Positions 1 to 5,666 are shown, counted from the first letter of the stretch. The stretch is DNA of 6,430 bases from JBBRLA01 sp038231615 (GCA_038231615.1 JBBRLA010000515.1:1-6430); one strand, 5' to 3'. A program made the numbers and translations. Notes: a model not told the origin generated them from the sequence alone.

Positions 1-21
1 ACGAAGAGAGCTGAGGAAGAA

Positions 22-33
22 TAGATCGATCTA
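22..33. repeat. 12-bp perfect palindrome
   Basis: The bases TAGATCGATCTA read the same on both strands. The site lies about 40 bp upstream of the IS630 transposase remnant. It could be a protein-binding site or chance. The rest of positions 1-74 has stops in all three forward frames and shows no gene. The N-terminal HTH region expected upstream of an IS630 DDE domain is not visible there. Confidence 0.3.
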
Positions 34-74
34 ATCGACTTGCGCAGGTTGGACGGATGTGATCTAAGGTTTGC

Positions 75-581
75 ATGTATGAGCCGAAGCAGGGCCGCCT
101 TGGTGTCGTGAAGTCTCGGTTGACGCCGGAGGTCTGGGCCAAGGCGCAGGCGGCCTGGTTTCGGGAAACTCTCCCCAAGATCAAAAAAGCGGCCAAGGCC
201 AGCGTCGGCGTCGCAATGTTCGGGGATGAAGCCAGCTTCTGGCTCGACGGGAACTACCTTCCTCCTGTTTCTCAAGTCCCTTGTGTTGACCCGTCGCTGC
301 AAGATCTTCCTCATCATCGACAACGGCCCCTGCCATAATCTGGACACGGAGGGGAAAAAATGGCTGCGCGCCAATCGTCACCGAATTCAACTATTCCGCC
401 TCCCCCCTTACTCCCCCAACCTCAATCCCATCGAAGGGGCTGGAAGGAGACCAAGAAACGAACAACCCACAATCGATTTTTTCACACGACACAGGAGCGG
501 GATGCAGCCCTGATCGCGACCTTCGAGACATTCAAGGCCCAACCGTCGCTTCTTGCCGGTCACGTCGCTCGGTTCATTTGA
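75..581 (+). pseudogene. IS630-family transposase remnant (DDE domain), frameshifted and internally deleted
   Basis: This is the decayed catalytic domain of an IS630/Tc1-type transposase, which cuts and joins element ends. Three pieces in two frames add up to one protein. The first (75 to about 252) carries GDEASFWLDG with the first catalytic Asp (codon 225-227). The second (from about 254 to 440, other frame) carries FLIIDNGPCHN with the second Asp (319-321) and PPYSPNLNPIEG with the catalytic Glu (433-435). The third (from about 441, first frame again) carries the expected WKETKKRT continuation and ends at TGA 579-581. Only about 31 codons separate the two Asp, far fewer than usual, so an internal deletion is inferred near 253-262. 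Restoring one base at 440/441 gives GAWKETKK, showing a 1-nt deletion. The N-terminal HTH domain is absent and no terminal inverted repeats were identified. The family call is secure; the element is inactive. Confidence 0.88.
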
Positions 582-583
582 TC

Positions 584-633
584 CACACTCCATGTGAATC
601 TGGTTAACTGACCAGAAATGCATGGACTGTGTG
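584..633. repeat. long interrupted hairpin between convergent genes
   Basis: The arms are CACAC/GTGTG (584-588 and 629-633), TCCATG/CATGGA (589-594 and 621-626) and TCTGGT/ACCAGA (599-604 and 611-616). They are broken by a symmetric 4x4 internal loop and a 2-nt bulge, around a 6-nt loop TAACTG. That makes 17 base pairs in 50 nt. It starts 3 bp after the transposase remnant's stop and ends 20 bp before the stop of the convergent minus-strand gene. It could act as a two-way transcription stop, although no clear T-run follows on either side, or it could be a relic of a transposon end. Confidence 0.55.
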
Positions 634-653
634 CCTCTCCCGCAAGGGCCCGC

Positions 654-968
654 TTACTTTCGCCCGAACCCCGAGCCTGAGTTGATGTAGGGCGTCACCA
701 GCCCGAGGCCGGGCTCGTGTTCGTTGGGGCCGGGGCCGCCCTGCCAGATCGTCGGGTCGGGTTCGGCGTCGCTGCCATCGAGCTGGGTCCCCTGGATTTG
801 AGGCGCCGGCTCCGGGGCGAATGCGCTGCTGTCCGGTTCCCGGCCCTGGTCGCCTTCCTTGAACCAGCGCCGGTCCTTGCGGGGGAACGCCTTATTTTCA
901 TCATCGGCCGACGGCGCGCCGCCCTTGTCCGTCGTTGTAGATGGGTCTTTGTCCGTGGTGCTTCCCAT
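654..968 (-). CDS. small Pro/Asp-rich, probably disordered protein (104 aa), unknown function
   Basis: I do not recognise a family. The protein begins MGSTTDKDPSTTTDKGG, is hydrophilic throughout, and is rich in Pro, Gly, Asp and Glu. It has no Cys, no membrane segment and no signal peptide. A single more ordered-looking patch, KDRRWFKEGDQG, lies near residue 40; the C-terminal half has Pro-rich stretches such as PEPAPQIQG and ends INSGSGFGRK. The start at 968 is chosen over a start further upstream because a near-perfect AAGGAGGT lies 5-6 bases before this ATG. It is the last of three minus-strand genes and about 350 bp from the previous one. A long overlapping minus frame (1396-695) is treated as a shadow. 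The strong ribosome binding site argues that it is translated; the function is open. Confidence 0.62.
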   Translation of the reverse strand: MGSTTDKDPSTTTDKGGAPSADDENKAFPRKDRRWFKEGDQGREPDSSAFAPEPAPQIQGTQLDGSDAEPDPTIWQGGPGPNEHEPGLGLVTPYINSGSGFGRK

Positions 969-1320
969 GACCGACCTCCTTGCTCCCGTCCAACTTGCCA
1001 CGGCGGCGGCGCCCCGGCAAGCGCATCATTTGCGGGCGGGCGTGGCCTCGGCCCGCTGGGAGCTGGCCAAGGAGCGGCCAAGCGCCCCCCGATGGAGGAG
1101 GTCCAGTGGCGGTGAACTTTCTCAGTTTCTACGCTCGCGGAGCTGCTGGTGCTCCTGCAGGATGCGACCTGGGCCAAGGCCAGGTCACCCCCAGCGCCTG
1201 GCAGCCACTCCACCGCGGATACCTCCAACACCTGCGACTCCGTGGCCAGCATGGGATCCGTCACCGGCGCGCACGGCGAGGTATCCGTCACCGGCGCAAG
1301 CGTTACAGGGAGTGCCTGAT
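969..1320. other. 352-bp stretch with no supported gene
   Basis: Several frames are open because GC is high, but none has a good ribosome binding site together with a recognisable or protein-like product. A minus frame continues from a GTG at 1324 that overlaps the TGA of the upstream gene. It has no Shine-Dalgarno sequence and would run about 270 bp into the next gene. A plus frame with GGAGG before a GTG near 1106 gives an Arg/His-rich product typical of shadow frames. Visible structure is a perfect 7-bp stem GACCTGG/CCAGGTC with a 7-nt loop at 1166-1186, and the direct repeat at 1256-1297. Confidence 0.45.
1256..1297. repeat. two direct copies of a 15-bp repeat, period 27
   Basis: ATCCGTCACCGGCGC occurs exactly at 1256-1270 and 1283-1297. 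The 27-bp period is a multiple of three. On the minus strand, in the frame that follows the 1321-1605 gene, the two copies read as two APVTD motifs nine residues apart. No further copies were seen nearby. Confidence 0.6.
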
Positions 1321-1605
1321 TCACGCTCGGCGTGCTCGCACGGTTTTGTCCCGCCGCCGGTAAAACGTGGCCCGCGACAGGCCCAGGGCAGCGCACAGCG
1401 CCACAATGCCGACCAGCGGCGCCATCTGCACGGCCGCGTCCATCAGCGCTCCTCCGGGGGTGTCGGCAGTTCCACGCTCAGCAGCATCGAGACTTTTTTG
1501 GATTTCCACCCACAATTCGGCCCGCTCTGCGCGAACCTTGAGAATCGCATTCTCTCGACGCAGCGAAGCGGTTTCCTGTTGCTCCATGTATTCCCAATCC
1601 GCCAT
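1321..1605 (-). CDS. small coiled-coil plus HTH protein derived from IS3-type transposase OrfA/OrfB
   Basis: The product is 94 aa. Residues 7-40 form a heptad-like helix (TASLRRENAILKVRAERAEL...VEIQKSL) resembling the leucine-zipper tail of IS3-family OrfA, where LRREN and EVQKKL-like motifs are usual. Residues 55-85 (LMDAAVQMAPLVGIVALCAALGLSRATFYRRR) resemble the N-terminal HTH of OrfB from IS3-like elements, typically 'ACxALGVSRATYYR'. The protein ends ten residues after that motif, so the whole integrase (DDE) core is missing. I looked for it downstream in the minus frames and did not find it. The ATG at 1605 has AGGA seven bases upstream, so translation is plausible. The two halves are normally in different frames and joined by programmed frameshifting; here they share one frame. 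It may be a broken IS3 remnant or a small DNA-binding protein kept for regulation. The family resemblance is recalled, not searched. Confidence 0.55.
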   Translation of the reverse strand: MADWEYMEQQETASLRRENAILKVRAERAELWVEIQKSLDAAERGTADTPGGALMDAAVQMAPLVGIVALCAALGLSRATFYRRRDKTVRARRA

Positions 1606-1664
1606 GCCCCCATCCTGCTCACCTCATCTCCTCTCAACAAGGACGGGGTTCGTGCAGCGGATAC

Positions 1665-2336
1665 TTACTTAATCTCCCACTTGATATGGCTGTTCGACAG
1701 GGGCGGCGTGGGCAGGCCGCGGACGAGCCAGCGCCGCCGCAGGGTCATCGGCGCCACCCCCAACTCGCCAGCCAGGGTGGACAAGTTGGGGCGCGACAGG
1801 CGATGCCAGGCGTCCTGCCATTCCCGCGGGAGTTCCGCGAGGCGCCCCTCGATGTTCCGTAGCCACTGCTTGTACAGGAGCCAGGTGGCGGTGCGGTTCG
1901 TCTTTTGCCGGAGCCGGACGCTGCGCTGGCCGCATCGTTCGCGCTGGCACTTCATGCAGTCGCCGCGCCTTCGGGTCGGCTTCGCCGCGGTCCCCGCACG
2001 GGAGACGGCGGGTCCGGGCGCAGGCCCGGGCGCAGGCCCGGGCGTAGGATAGAAGTCGGCCTTCTGTAGCCAGGATTGGCAGTGGGCGCAGAAGCGTTTT
2101 CCGGCCACCTTGCGCACCTGGACCTCCATGACGGAGCAACCCGTCCGCGCCGCCTCCCGCGCCAGCTGCATCTGCCACTTGCGCGAACGCAGGACCTTCC
2201 GGTCTTCCACGGGCGCGGTGCTCCGGATGCGCTCCCCGAGTTCAATGGTCTCCGCCAGGGCCTGATCGAGAGGCCGATCGCTTTTTCGCAGGGTGTCGAC
2301 AATGGATCGCTCAAGAAAGGATATTTTTCGTGCCAT
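1665..2336 (-). CDS. putative DNA-binding protein with CxxC...CxxC zinc finger and C-terminal HTH (223 aa)
   Basis: No named family is recognised. Residues 1-75 are helical and charged. Residues 81-96 (RFCAHCQSWLQKADFY) and 127-135 (CMKCQRERC) give two CxxC pairs, Cys83/86 and Cys127/130. This layout is common in phage and mobile-element proteins with treble-clef or HNH-like fingers ('CxxC...FY...CxxC'). Between them lies a PGPA x3 tandem insert (about 99-110) that lengthens the finger loop. Residues 185-208 (LSTLAGELGVAPMTLRRRWLVRGL) look like a helix-turn-helix. No signal peptide or membrane segment is present. Start 2336 is preferred over the longer form from 2447 because AGGGGG lies four bases before this ATG and the 37 extra residues are Arg/Pro-rich without family character. 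It is the first gene of the minus-strand group and divergent from the lipoprotein genes. A regulator or mobile-element accessory role is inferred. Confidence 0.68.
   Translation of the reverse strand: MARKISFLERSIVDTLRKSDRPLDQALAETIELGERIRSTAPVEDRKVLRSRKWQMQLAREAARTGCSVMEVQVRKVAGKRFCAHCQSWLQKADFYPTPGPAPGPAPGPAVSRAGTAAKPTRRRGDCMKCQRERCGQRSVRLRQKTNRTATWLLYKQWLRNIEGRLAELPREWQDAWHRLSRPNLSTLAGELGVAPMTLRRRWLVRGLPTPPLSNSHIKWEIK
2014..2048. repeat. 12-bp tandem repeat (about 2.9 copies) inside the zinc-finger gene
   Basis: CCGGGCGCAGGC is repeated at 2014-2025 and 2026-2037, followed by a partial copy with one change (2038-2048). In the minus-strand gene it encodes PGPA repeats between the two CxxC pairs. 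Copy number changes would keep the frame, so the linker length may vary between strains. Confidence 0.8.
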
Positions 2337-2345
2337 GATCCCCCT

Positions 2346-2356
2346 ATCGGCCCGAT
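2346..2356. promoter_or_regulatory. palindrome just upstream of the zinc-finger/HTH gene's ribosome binding site
   Basis: ATCGG-C-CCGAT is a perfect 5+1+5 inverted repeat directly next to the AGGGGG ribosome binding site of the minus-strand gene starting at 2336. The position would suit an operator or a translation-blocking structure, possibly bound by the HTH protein itself. That role is inferred from position only. Confidence 0.3.
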
Positions 2357-2429
2357 GGGACGGTTTCCTTAAACCCGGCGGCGATCTTTTTTCGCGCCAG
2401 CTTGTCGCCGGCCTGAACTTCGCACGATT

Positions 2430-2443
2430 CTTGTAACTTGTAA
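2430..2443. repeat. tandem 7-bp direct repeat in divergent intergenic region
   Basis: On the minus strand TTACAAG is repeated twice without a gap (plus strand CTTGTAACTTGTAA). It lies in the AT-richer stretch between the divergent zinc-finger gene and the lipoprotein genes, about 35 bp from the TATACT box. It may be a regulator-binding site. The remainder of 2337-2556 shows no further gene. Confidence 0.4.
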
Positions 2444-2476
2444 TCACCCATACTTTATCTCTGGGCGATTTGCGGA

Positions 2477-2482
2477 TATACT
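2477..2482 (+). promoter_or_regulatory. -10-like box TATACT upstream of the lipoprotein pair
   Basis: TATACT matches five of six bases of the sigma-70 -10 consensus and lies 75 bp before the first lipoprotein ATG. The region 17 bp upstream is only a weak -35 (TTTATC at 2454-2459 or close by). The same ATATACT core precedes the zinc-ribbon/kinase genes at 5660-5666. Confidence 0.4.
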
Positions 2483-2556
2483 CTTGCAGAAGATTTCTTG
2501 CTCACTACAAGCTGGACGGGGCTTAAGGCATCACTTACTTGCGGAGGAACAGACTG

Positions 2557-3579
2557 ATGAAGCGGAGCCTGGCTTTGCTTATGAGATCCATCCTGCTGGT
2601 CGTCGCGGGCTGCGGGGGCAGTGACATCGGCGCCGACATGGACCTCGGGCCATCGGGGACTGATGGCGGACAGGTGGACGCGATTGTGACCGGGCCGGAC
2701 GGCGGGACCCTGCCGAAGCTGTGCCAGGGGGCCGGGTGCATCGGCGCACCGTGCGTCAAGGACGCCGACTGCACCGAGGGCAAGATCGGGGCCACCCAGG
2801 TGTGCTGGGTGAGCACCCTGCTCAACAACGCCAAATACGTGCCCACGCCGGGTGGCTACTGCTCGCAGGAGTGTACCTCGGACGCCGACTGCGGCACCGG
2901 CTCGTGTTTCCGGCCGCCGGGCGAGCCCAAGTCCTACTGCATGGCGAAGTGCTTCACACCTACCACCTGCCGCCACCCGGGCTACGCCTGCACCAAGGAA
3001 GGGGCGGCCTCGATCTGCTTCCCCGATCGGAACCTGGACTGCCCGCCAAGCGCGGGGCAGTGCGACGCGCCGGTAGACAACACCGGCGTCACCACCCCGG
3101 GGGGCTGCATCCGCGCCGCCCTGGAGGACAAGGGCGTGTGCCATATCGCCTGCAAAGTGGGCCTGGCCACCTGCCCGCCCGACGCCCGCTTCGGCTCGGT
3201 CAACCCGCCCCCGCAGCACTGCGTGTTCGTCGACACCACCGTCGATGCCGCCGGCCGCCCCACAGCCAGCGGCGACAAGTGGAAGGGTCCGGTGTGCCTG
3301 GATACGTCCACCTCGCCCACCGCGGCGGCCACCGCGTGCACGTACTGGGACGAGTGCCAGGACGGCTACCAGTGCGATCGCTACGCCGCGAAGAGCGCGA
3401 ACCGGGTGTGCCGCCGCCTGTGCGCCCAGGGCAACGGCATGCAGGACCGCATGCTCTACTCCGCCGCGGGCGGCACGCCCTTCGACAACACGTGCCCCGG
3501 CGCGGGAGAGATCTGCGGCAATGCGCTGCAGTCGGGCCTGGCGGATGGTATCGCCGGTCTGTGCGTGAAGCCGAATTGA
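2557..3579 (+). CDS. Cys-rich secreted lipoprotein, first of a tandem paralogous pair (340 aa)
   Basis: The start ATG at 2557 has GGAGGA eight bases upstream and gives a classic lipoprotein signal: MKRS, a hydrophobic stretch, then VVAGC with lipid-attachment Cys19. An earlier in-frame TTG at 2539 overlaps that ribosome binding site and is rejected. Residues 20-52 form a Gly/Asp-rich linker. The rest holds 30 further Cys, an even number that fits full disulfide pairing outside the cytoplasm. Motifs in order include GAPCVKDADC, VPTPGGYC, TSDADCGTGSC, TTCRHPGYAC, GQCD, GGCIRAALEDKGVC, KWKGPVC, YWDECQDGYQC and IAGLC. This Cys spacing is typical of large myxobacterial surface or secreted protein sets, but no named domain is recognised and no enzyme motif is seen. 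Residue +2 after the Cys is Gly, so inner-membrane retention by the E. coli Asp+2 rule is not indicated. The next gene, 32 bp on, is a paralogue, and co-transcription is likely. Adhesion, ligand-binding or surface-structure roles are guesses. Confidence 0.88.
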   Translation: MKRSLALLMRSILLVVAGCGGSDIGADMDLGPSGTDGGQVDAIVTGPDGGTLPKLCQGAGCIGAPCVKDADCTEGKIGATQVCWVSTLLNNAKYVPTPGGYCSQECTSDADCGTGSCFRPPGEPKSYCMAKCFTPTTCRHPGYACTKEGAASICFPDRNLDCPPSAGQCDAPVDNTGVTTPGGCIRAALEDKGVCHIACKVGLATCPPDARFGSVNPPPQHCVFVDTTVDAAGRPTASGDKWKGPVCLDTSTSPTAAATACTYWDECQDGYQCDRYAAKSANRVCRRLCAQGNGMQDRMLYSAAGGTPFDNTCPGAGEICGNALQSGLADGIAGLCVKPN

Positions 3580-3611
3580 TGAGCGGCCCATTCGTATTGA
3601 GGAGGAGTTCG

Positions 3612-4520
3612 ATGCGAGACGTCCTGTGGCCGAGAGCGGCTTCGCTCCTGATGGCGATCTTGAGCCTGGGGACCGGGTGCCCCGTCTCCGATACCCCGCC
3701 TGACAGCCTGCGCCGCGGGGACATGTCGGTGTCGGGCGACCAGGGGCCCGCAAAGGACCTTACCAGCGGTGACATGAACCGGCCGCCGGGATCGCTGGGC
3801 ACCCCCTGCACCGCCGACACCGACTGCAAGATTGGCAGCGCGCCGAGTTGCTGGAAGCAGCAGATCCTCGACCAGCCAGGGAACCTGCCGACCCCCGGCG
3901 GCTACTGCACCACCACCTGCAACGCCGACTCCGACTGCGGTGGACAGGGGATCTGCACCACCGTCGCCGGCCAGCTCAAGTACTGCCTGGCGAGCTGCTC
4001 GAACTCCACCACCTGCCGCCACCCGGACTACGCCTGCTGGAGCCTGGGCAAGAACAACAACGGCTACTGCTGGCCGTCGACGCGCCTGACATGCAACCCG
4101 ACGACCGGCACCGGGCAGTGCGACACCGTCACTCCGGCGAAGGCCTGCATCCGCCAGACCTTCGAGGACCAGGGCGAATGCTTTACCGAATGCCTCATCG
4201 GGCCGGGGAACTGCCAGGTCGGCAAGACCCACTGCGTCTACATCAACGCGACCCAGGACACTTCCGGCGTCTCCACCAGGGACAAGTACAAGGGCCCGGC
4301 GTGCTTCCCTCTCTACGCAGATGCCAAGCAGGAGAACGCCGCTTGCCAGTACTATGACGAGTGCATGGACGGCCTGCAGTGCAACCTGAGCTCCGGTGGC
4401 GATGGGAAGTGCCACGTGCTGTGCATCGTGGGCCTGGTCGCGGCCTGCGCCAGCCCGCTCATCTGCAAGGACGTCTTTGGCGCCGGGTCGCGCGGCGCGG
4501 GCCTTTGCTTGCCCAACTGA
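3612..4520 (+). CDS. Cys-rich secreted lipoprotein, second of a tandem paralogous pair (302 aa)
   Basis: ATG 3612 is chosen because AGGAGGAG ends four bases before it. The frame is open much further upstream, but that part is a shadow of the first lipoprotein. The N-terminus MRDVLWPR plus a hydrophobic stretch ends LSLGTGC, giving Cys23 as the probable lipid-attachment site. Gly at -3 makes this lipobox weaker than that of the neighbour. A Ser/Asp/Gly-rich linker follows to about residue 60, then 28 Cys. Each pairs in order with a Cys of the upstream protein, and the same anchor motifs recur: PTPGGYC, DSDCGG, TTCRHPDYAC, GQCD, CIRQTFEDQGEC, HCVYIN, KYKGPAC, YYDECMDGLQC and a final GLC. The upstream protein has only two extra Cys before the shared region. 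Function is unknown. The tandem copy suggests duplication and divergence, perhaps a hetero-pair on the cell surface. The gene ends 18 bp from a convergent dipeptidase gene, with no clear terminator between them. Confidence 0.88.
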   Translation: MRDVLWPRAASLLMAILSLGTGCPVSDTPPDSLRRGDMSVSGDQGPAKDLTSGDMNRPPGSLGTPCTADTDCKIGSAPSCWKQQILDQPGNLPTPGGYCTTTCNADSDCGGQGICTTVAGQLKYCLASCSNSTTCRHPDYACWSLGKNNNGYCWPSTRLTCNPTTGTGQCDTVTPAKACIRQTFEDQGECFTECLIGPGNCQVGKTHCVYINATQDTSGVSTRDKYKGPACFPLYADAKQENAACQYYDECMDGLQCNLSSGGDGKCHVLCIVGLVAACASPLICKDVFGAGSRGAGLCLPN

Positions 4521-4538
4521 CCCCCCTCAGCTCGCGGG

Positions 4539-5588
4539 TCATTCCTGGGCAGCGCGTGGTGAGACGGCGCGCTGATGTTCGAGCACGCGGAGCACGTTTC
4601 CCCCGAGCAGCTTGTGAATCACGCTGACCGAGAGGCCGGCGCGCAGGAGGGCCTCCGTCAGGTTGGGCAGCTCCGACGGATCGGCAAGGCCCCGGGTGGG
4701 ATTCACGAAACCGTCCCAGTCCGAGCCGAGCGCCGCCACGTCCTCGCCGCCCACCTGGATCAGATGGCGCAGGTGCGCCACTACCCCCAAAACTCCATCC
4801 TGCCCGAGGAAGCGCGGGGCGAAGATGACACCGATGGCCCCGCCGGTGTCGGCCACCGCGCGCACCTGCTCGTCGTCGATGTTGCGCCAGTGCCGCTGTA
4901 TCCCGGCGATGCCGGTGTGGGTCACCAGGAGCGGTCCCGGCCGGCGGGCGACCACGTCGAAGAAGCCGTGGCGGTTGATGTGCGCCAGATCGACCAGCAC
5001 CCCGTGCCGGGTGCAGGCGTCGACCACCTCGCAGCCGAGCGGGGTCAGGCCGCGCCCCGGGTCCATGCCGACGCCCATGGCGGGGTAGCCCAGGGCGTTC
5101 TTGCTGAAGTGCAGAAGGCCCAGGTAGCGCACCCCGCGCCCGACAAAGGCTTCCAGCCGCGCGAGGGTCGAAGCAGAGTCGCCGGGGCCCTCCAGCGCCT
5201 GCCCGCCCTCGATGCCGCGCAGTACCGCCACCTGCCCGCGCCCTCGGGCCGCCCGGATCTCCTCCGCGCTGGTGCACAGCGCCAGCCCCTCCCCCGCCGC
5301 CACCGCCGCCTCGACGGAATCAAGCTGTCGGTTCACGTCGGCGTGGCAGCCGCGCCGGGGCACCGGAAAGGTCCACAGCCCGAAGAACTGGGCGGCGACA
5401 TTGCCCAGCCTCATCCGGGGCAGGTCCACGTGGCCGCCATAGCGCCGCAGCGGCCAGGGCGTGTCGTGGTGCCGATAGATGTCGTAGCCGCGGGACATGA
5501 GTTTCGGCGTGTCGGCGTGCAGGTCGACGATGATCGCCGCCTGATGGACCTGTCGGGCCTCGTCGCTGATTGTCGATGTCATTCTCAT
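4539..5588 (-). CDS. membrane dipeptidase (renal dipeptidase), peptidase family M19
   Basis: This is a zinc-dependent dipeptidase of the amidohydrolase-like fold that cleaves dipeptides, in known members often including those with a C-terminal D-residue. All family landmarks are visible: VDLHADT (His24, Asp26 metal ligands), GIEGGQAL (bridging Glu127), GVRYLGLLH, GLTPLG, VDLAH (His203), THTG (His224), RNIDDE (Arg235, substrate carboxylate) and GSDWDG (Asp290, catalytic/metal region). The 349-aa length is normal and the frame is intact, so it should be active. There is no signal peptide or lipobox, so it is probably cytoplasmic, unlike the GPI-anchored mammalian enzyme. Candidate starts are ATG 5588 and ATG 5582; neither has a strong Shine-Dalgarno sequence, and 5588 is kept as the longer option. 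It converges on the lipoprotein pair and diverges from the zinc-ribbon/kinase unit. A role in peptide or peptidoglycan-dipeptide recycling is plausible, but the substrate cannot be read from sequence. Confidence 0.95.
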   Translation of the reverse strand: MRMTSTISDEARQVHQAAIIVDLHADTPKLMSRGYDIYRHHDTPWPLRRYGGHVDLPRMRLGNVAAQFFGLWTFPVPRRGCHADVNRQLDSVEAAVAAGEGLALCTSAEEIRAARGRGQVAVLRGIEGGQALEGPGDSASTLARLEAFVGRGVRYLGLLHFSKNALGYPAMGVGMDPGRGLTPLGCEVVDACTRHGVLVDLAHINRHGFFDVVARRPGPLLVTHTGIAGIQRHWRNIDDEQVRAVADTGGAIGVIFAPRFLGQDGVLGVVAHLRHLIQVGGEDVAALGSDWDGFVNPTRGLADPSELPNLTEALLRAGLSVSVIHKLLGGNVLRVLEHQRAVSPRAAQE

Positions 5589-5636
5589 GGCGACCCAAGC
5601 AGTCTACTTCGCTCGCGCCCACTGCCGCTCGTTTTA

Positions 5637-5666
5637 TTGTGGCGAAACGCACCACTGCGATATACT
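5637..5666 (+). promoter_or_regulatory. promoter candidate TTGTGG-18-TATACT
   Basis: TTGTGG (5637-5642) and TATACT (5661-5666), spaced 18 bp, resemble a sigma-70-type promoter facing the zinc-ribbon and kinase genes. The ATG follows 33 bp after the -10 box. It lies in the 110-bp gap between two divergent genes, so the dipeptidase promoter must overlap or abut it; that one is not clearly visible. Confidence 0.5.

Noticed and set aside
1166..1186. 7-bp stem, 7-nt loop hairpin as a terminator
   Set aside because: No T-run follows on either strand, and it does not sit at a gene end. Noted only as structure in the gene-less stretch.
695..1396. 233-codon minus-strand open frame
   Set aside because: It overlaps both the 94-aa gene and the small Pro/Asp-rich gene in another frame. 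Its C-terminal half is the Arg-rich shadow of a gene with a strong ribosome binding site.
859..2052. 397-codon plus-strand open frame
   Set aside because: It runs antisense across two better-supported minus-strand genes and the gene-less stretch, is Arg/Pro/Ser-rich with no motif, and has no ribosome binding site. It is a product of high GC.
2721..3611. upstream extension of the second lipoprotein frame
   Set aside because: The frame is open by chance through the first lipoprotein. The real start at 3612 has AGGAGGAG and a lipoprotein signal directly after it.
2455..3753. 432-codon minus-strand open frame opposite the lipoproteins
   Set aside because: It is a mirror of the first lipoprotein's biased codon use (Ala/Arg/Gly-rich). 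The plus strand has signal peptide, paralogy and ribosome binding site evidence.
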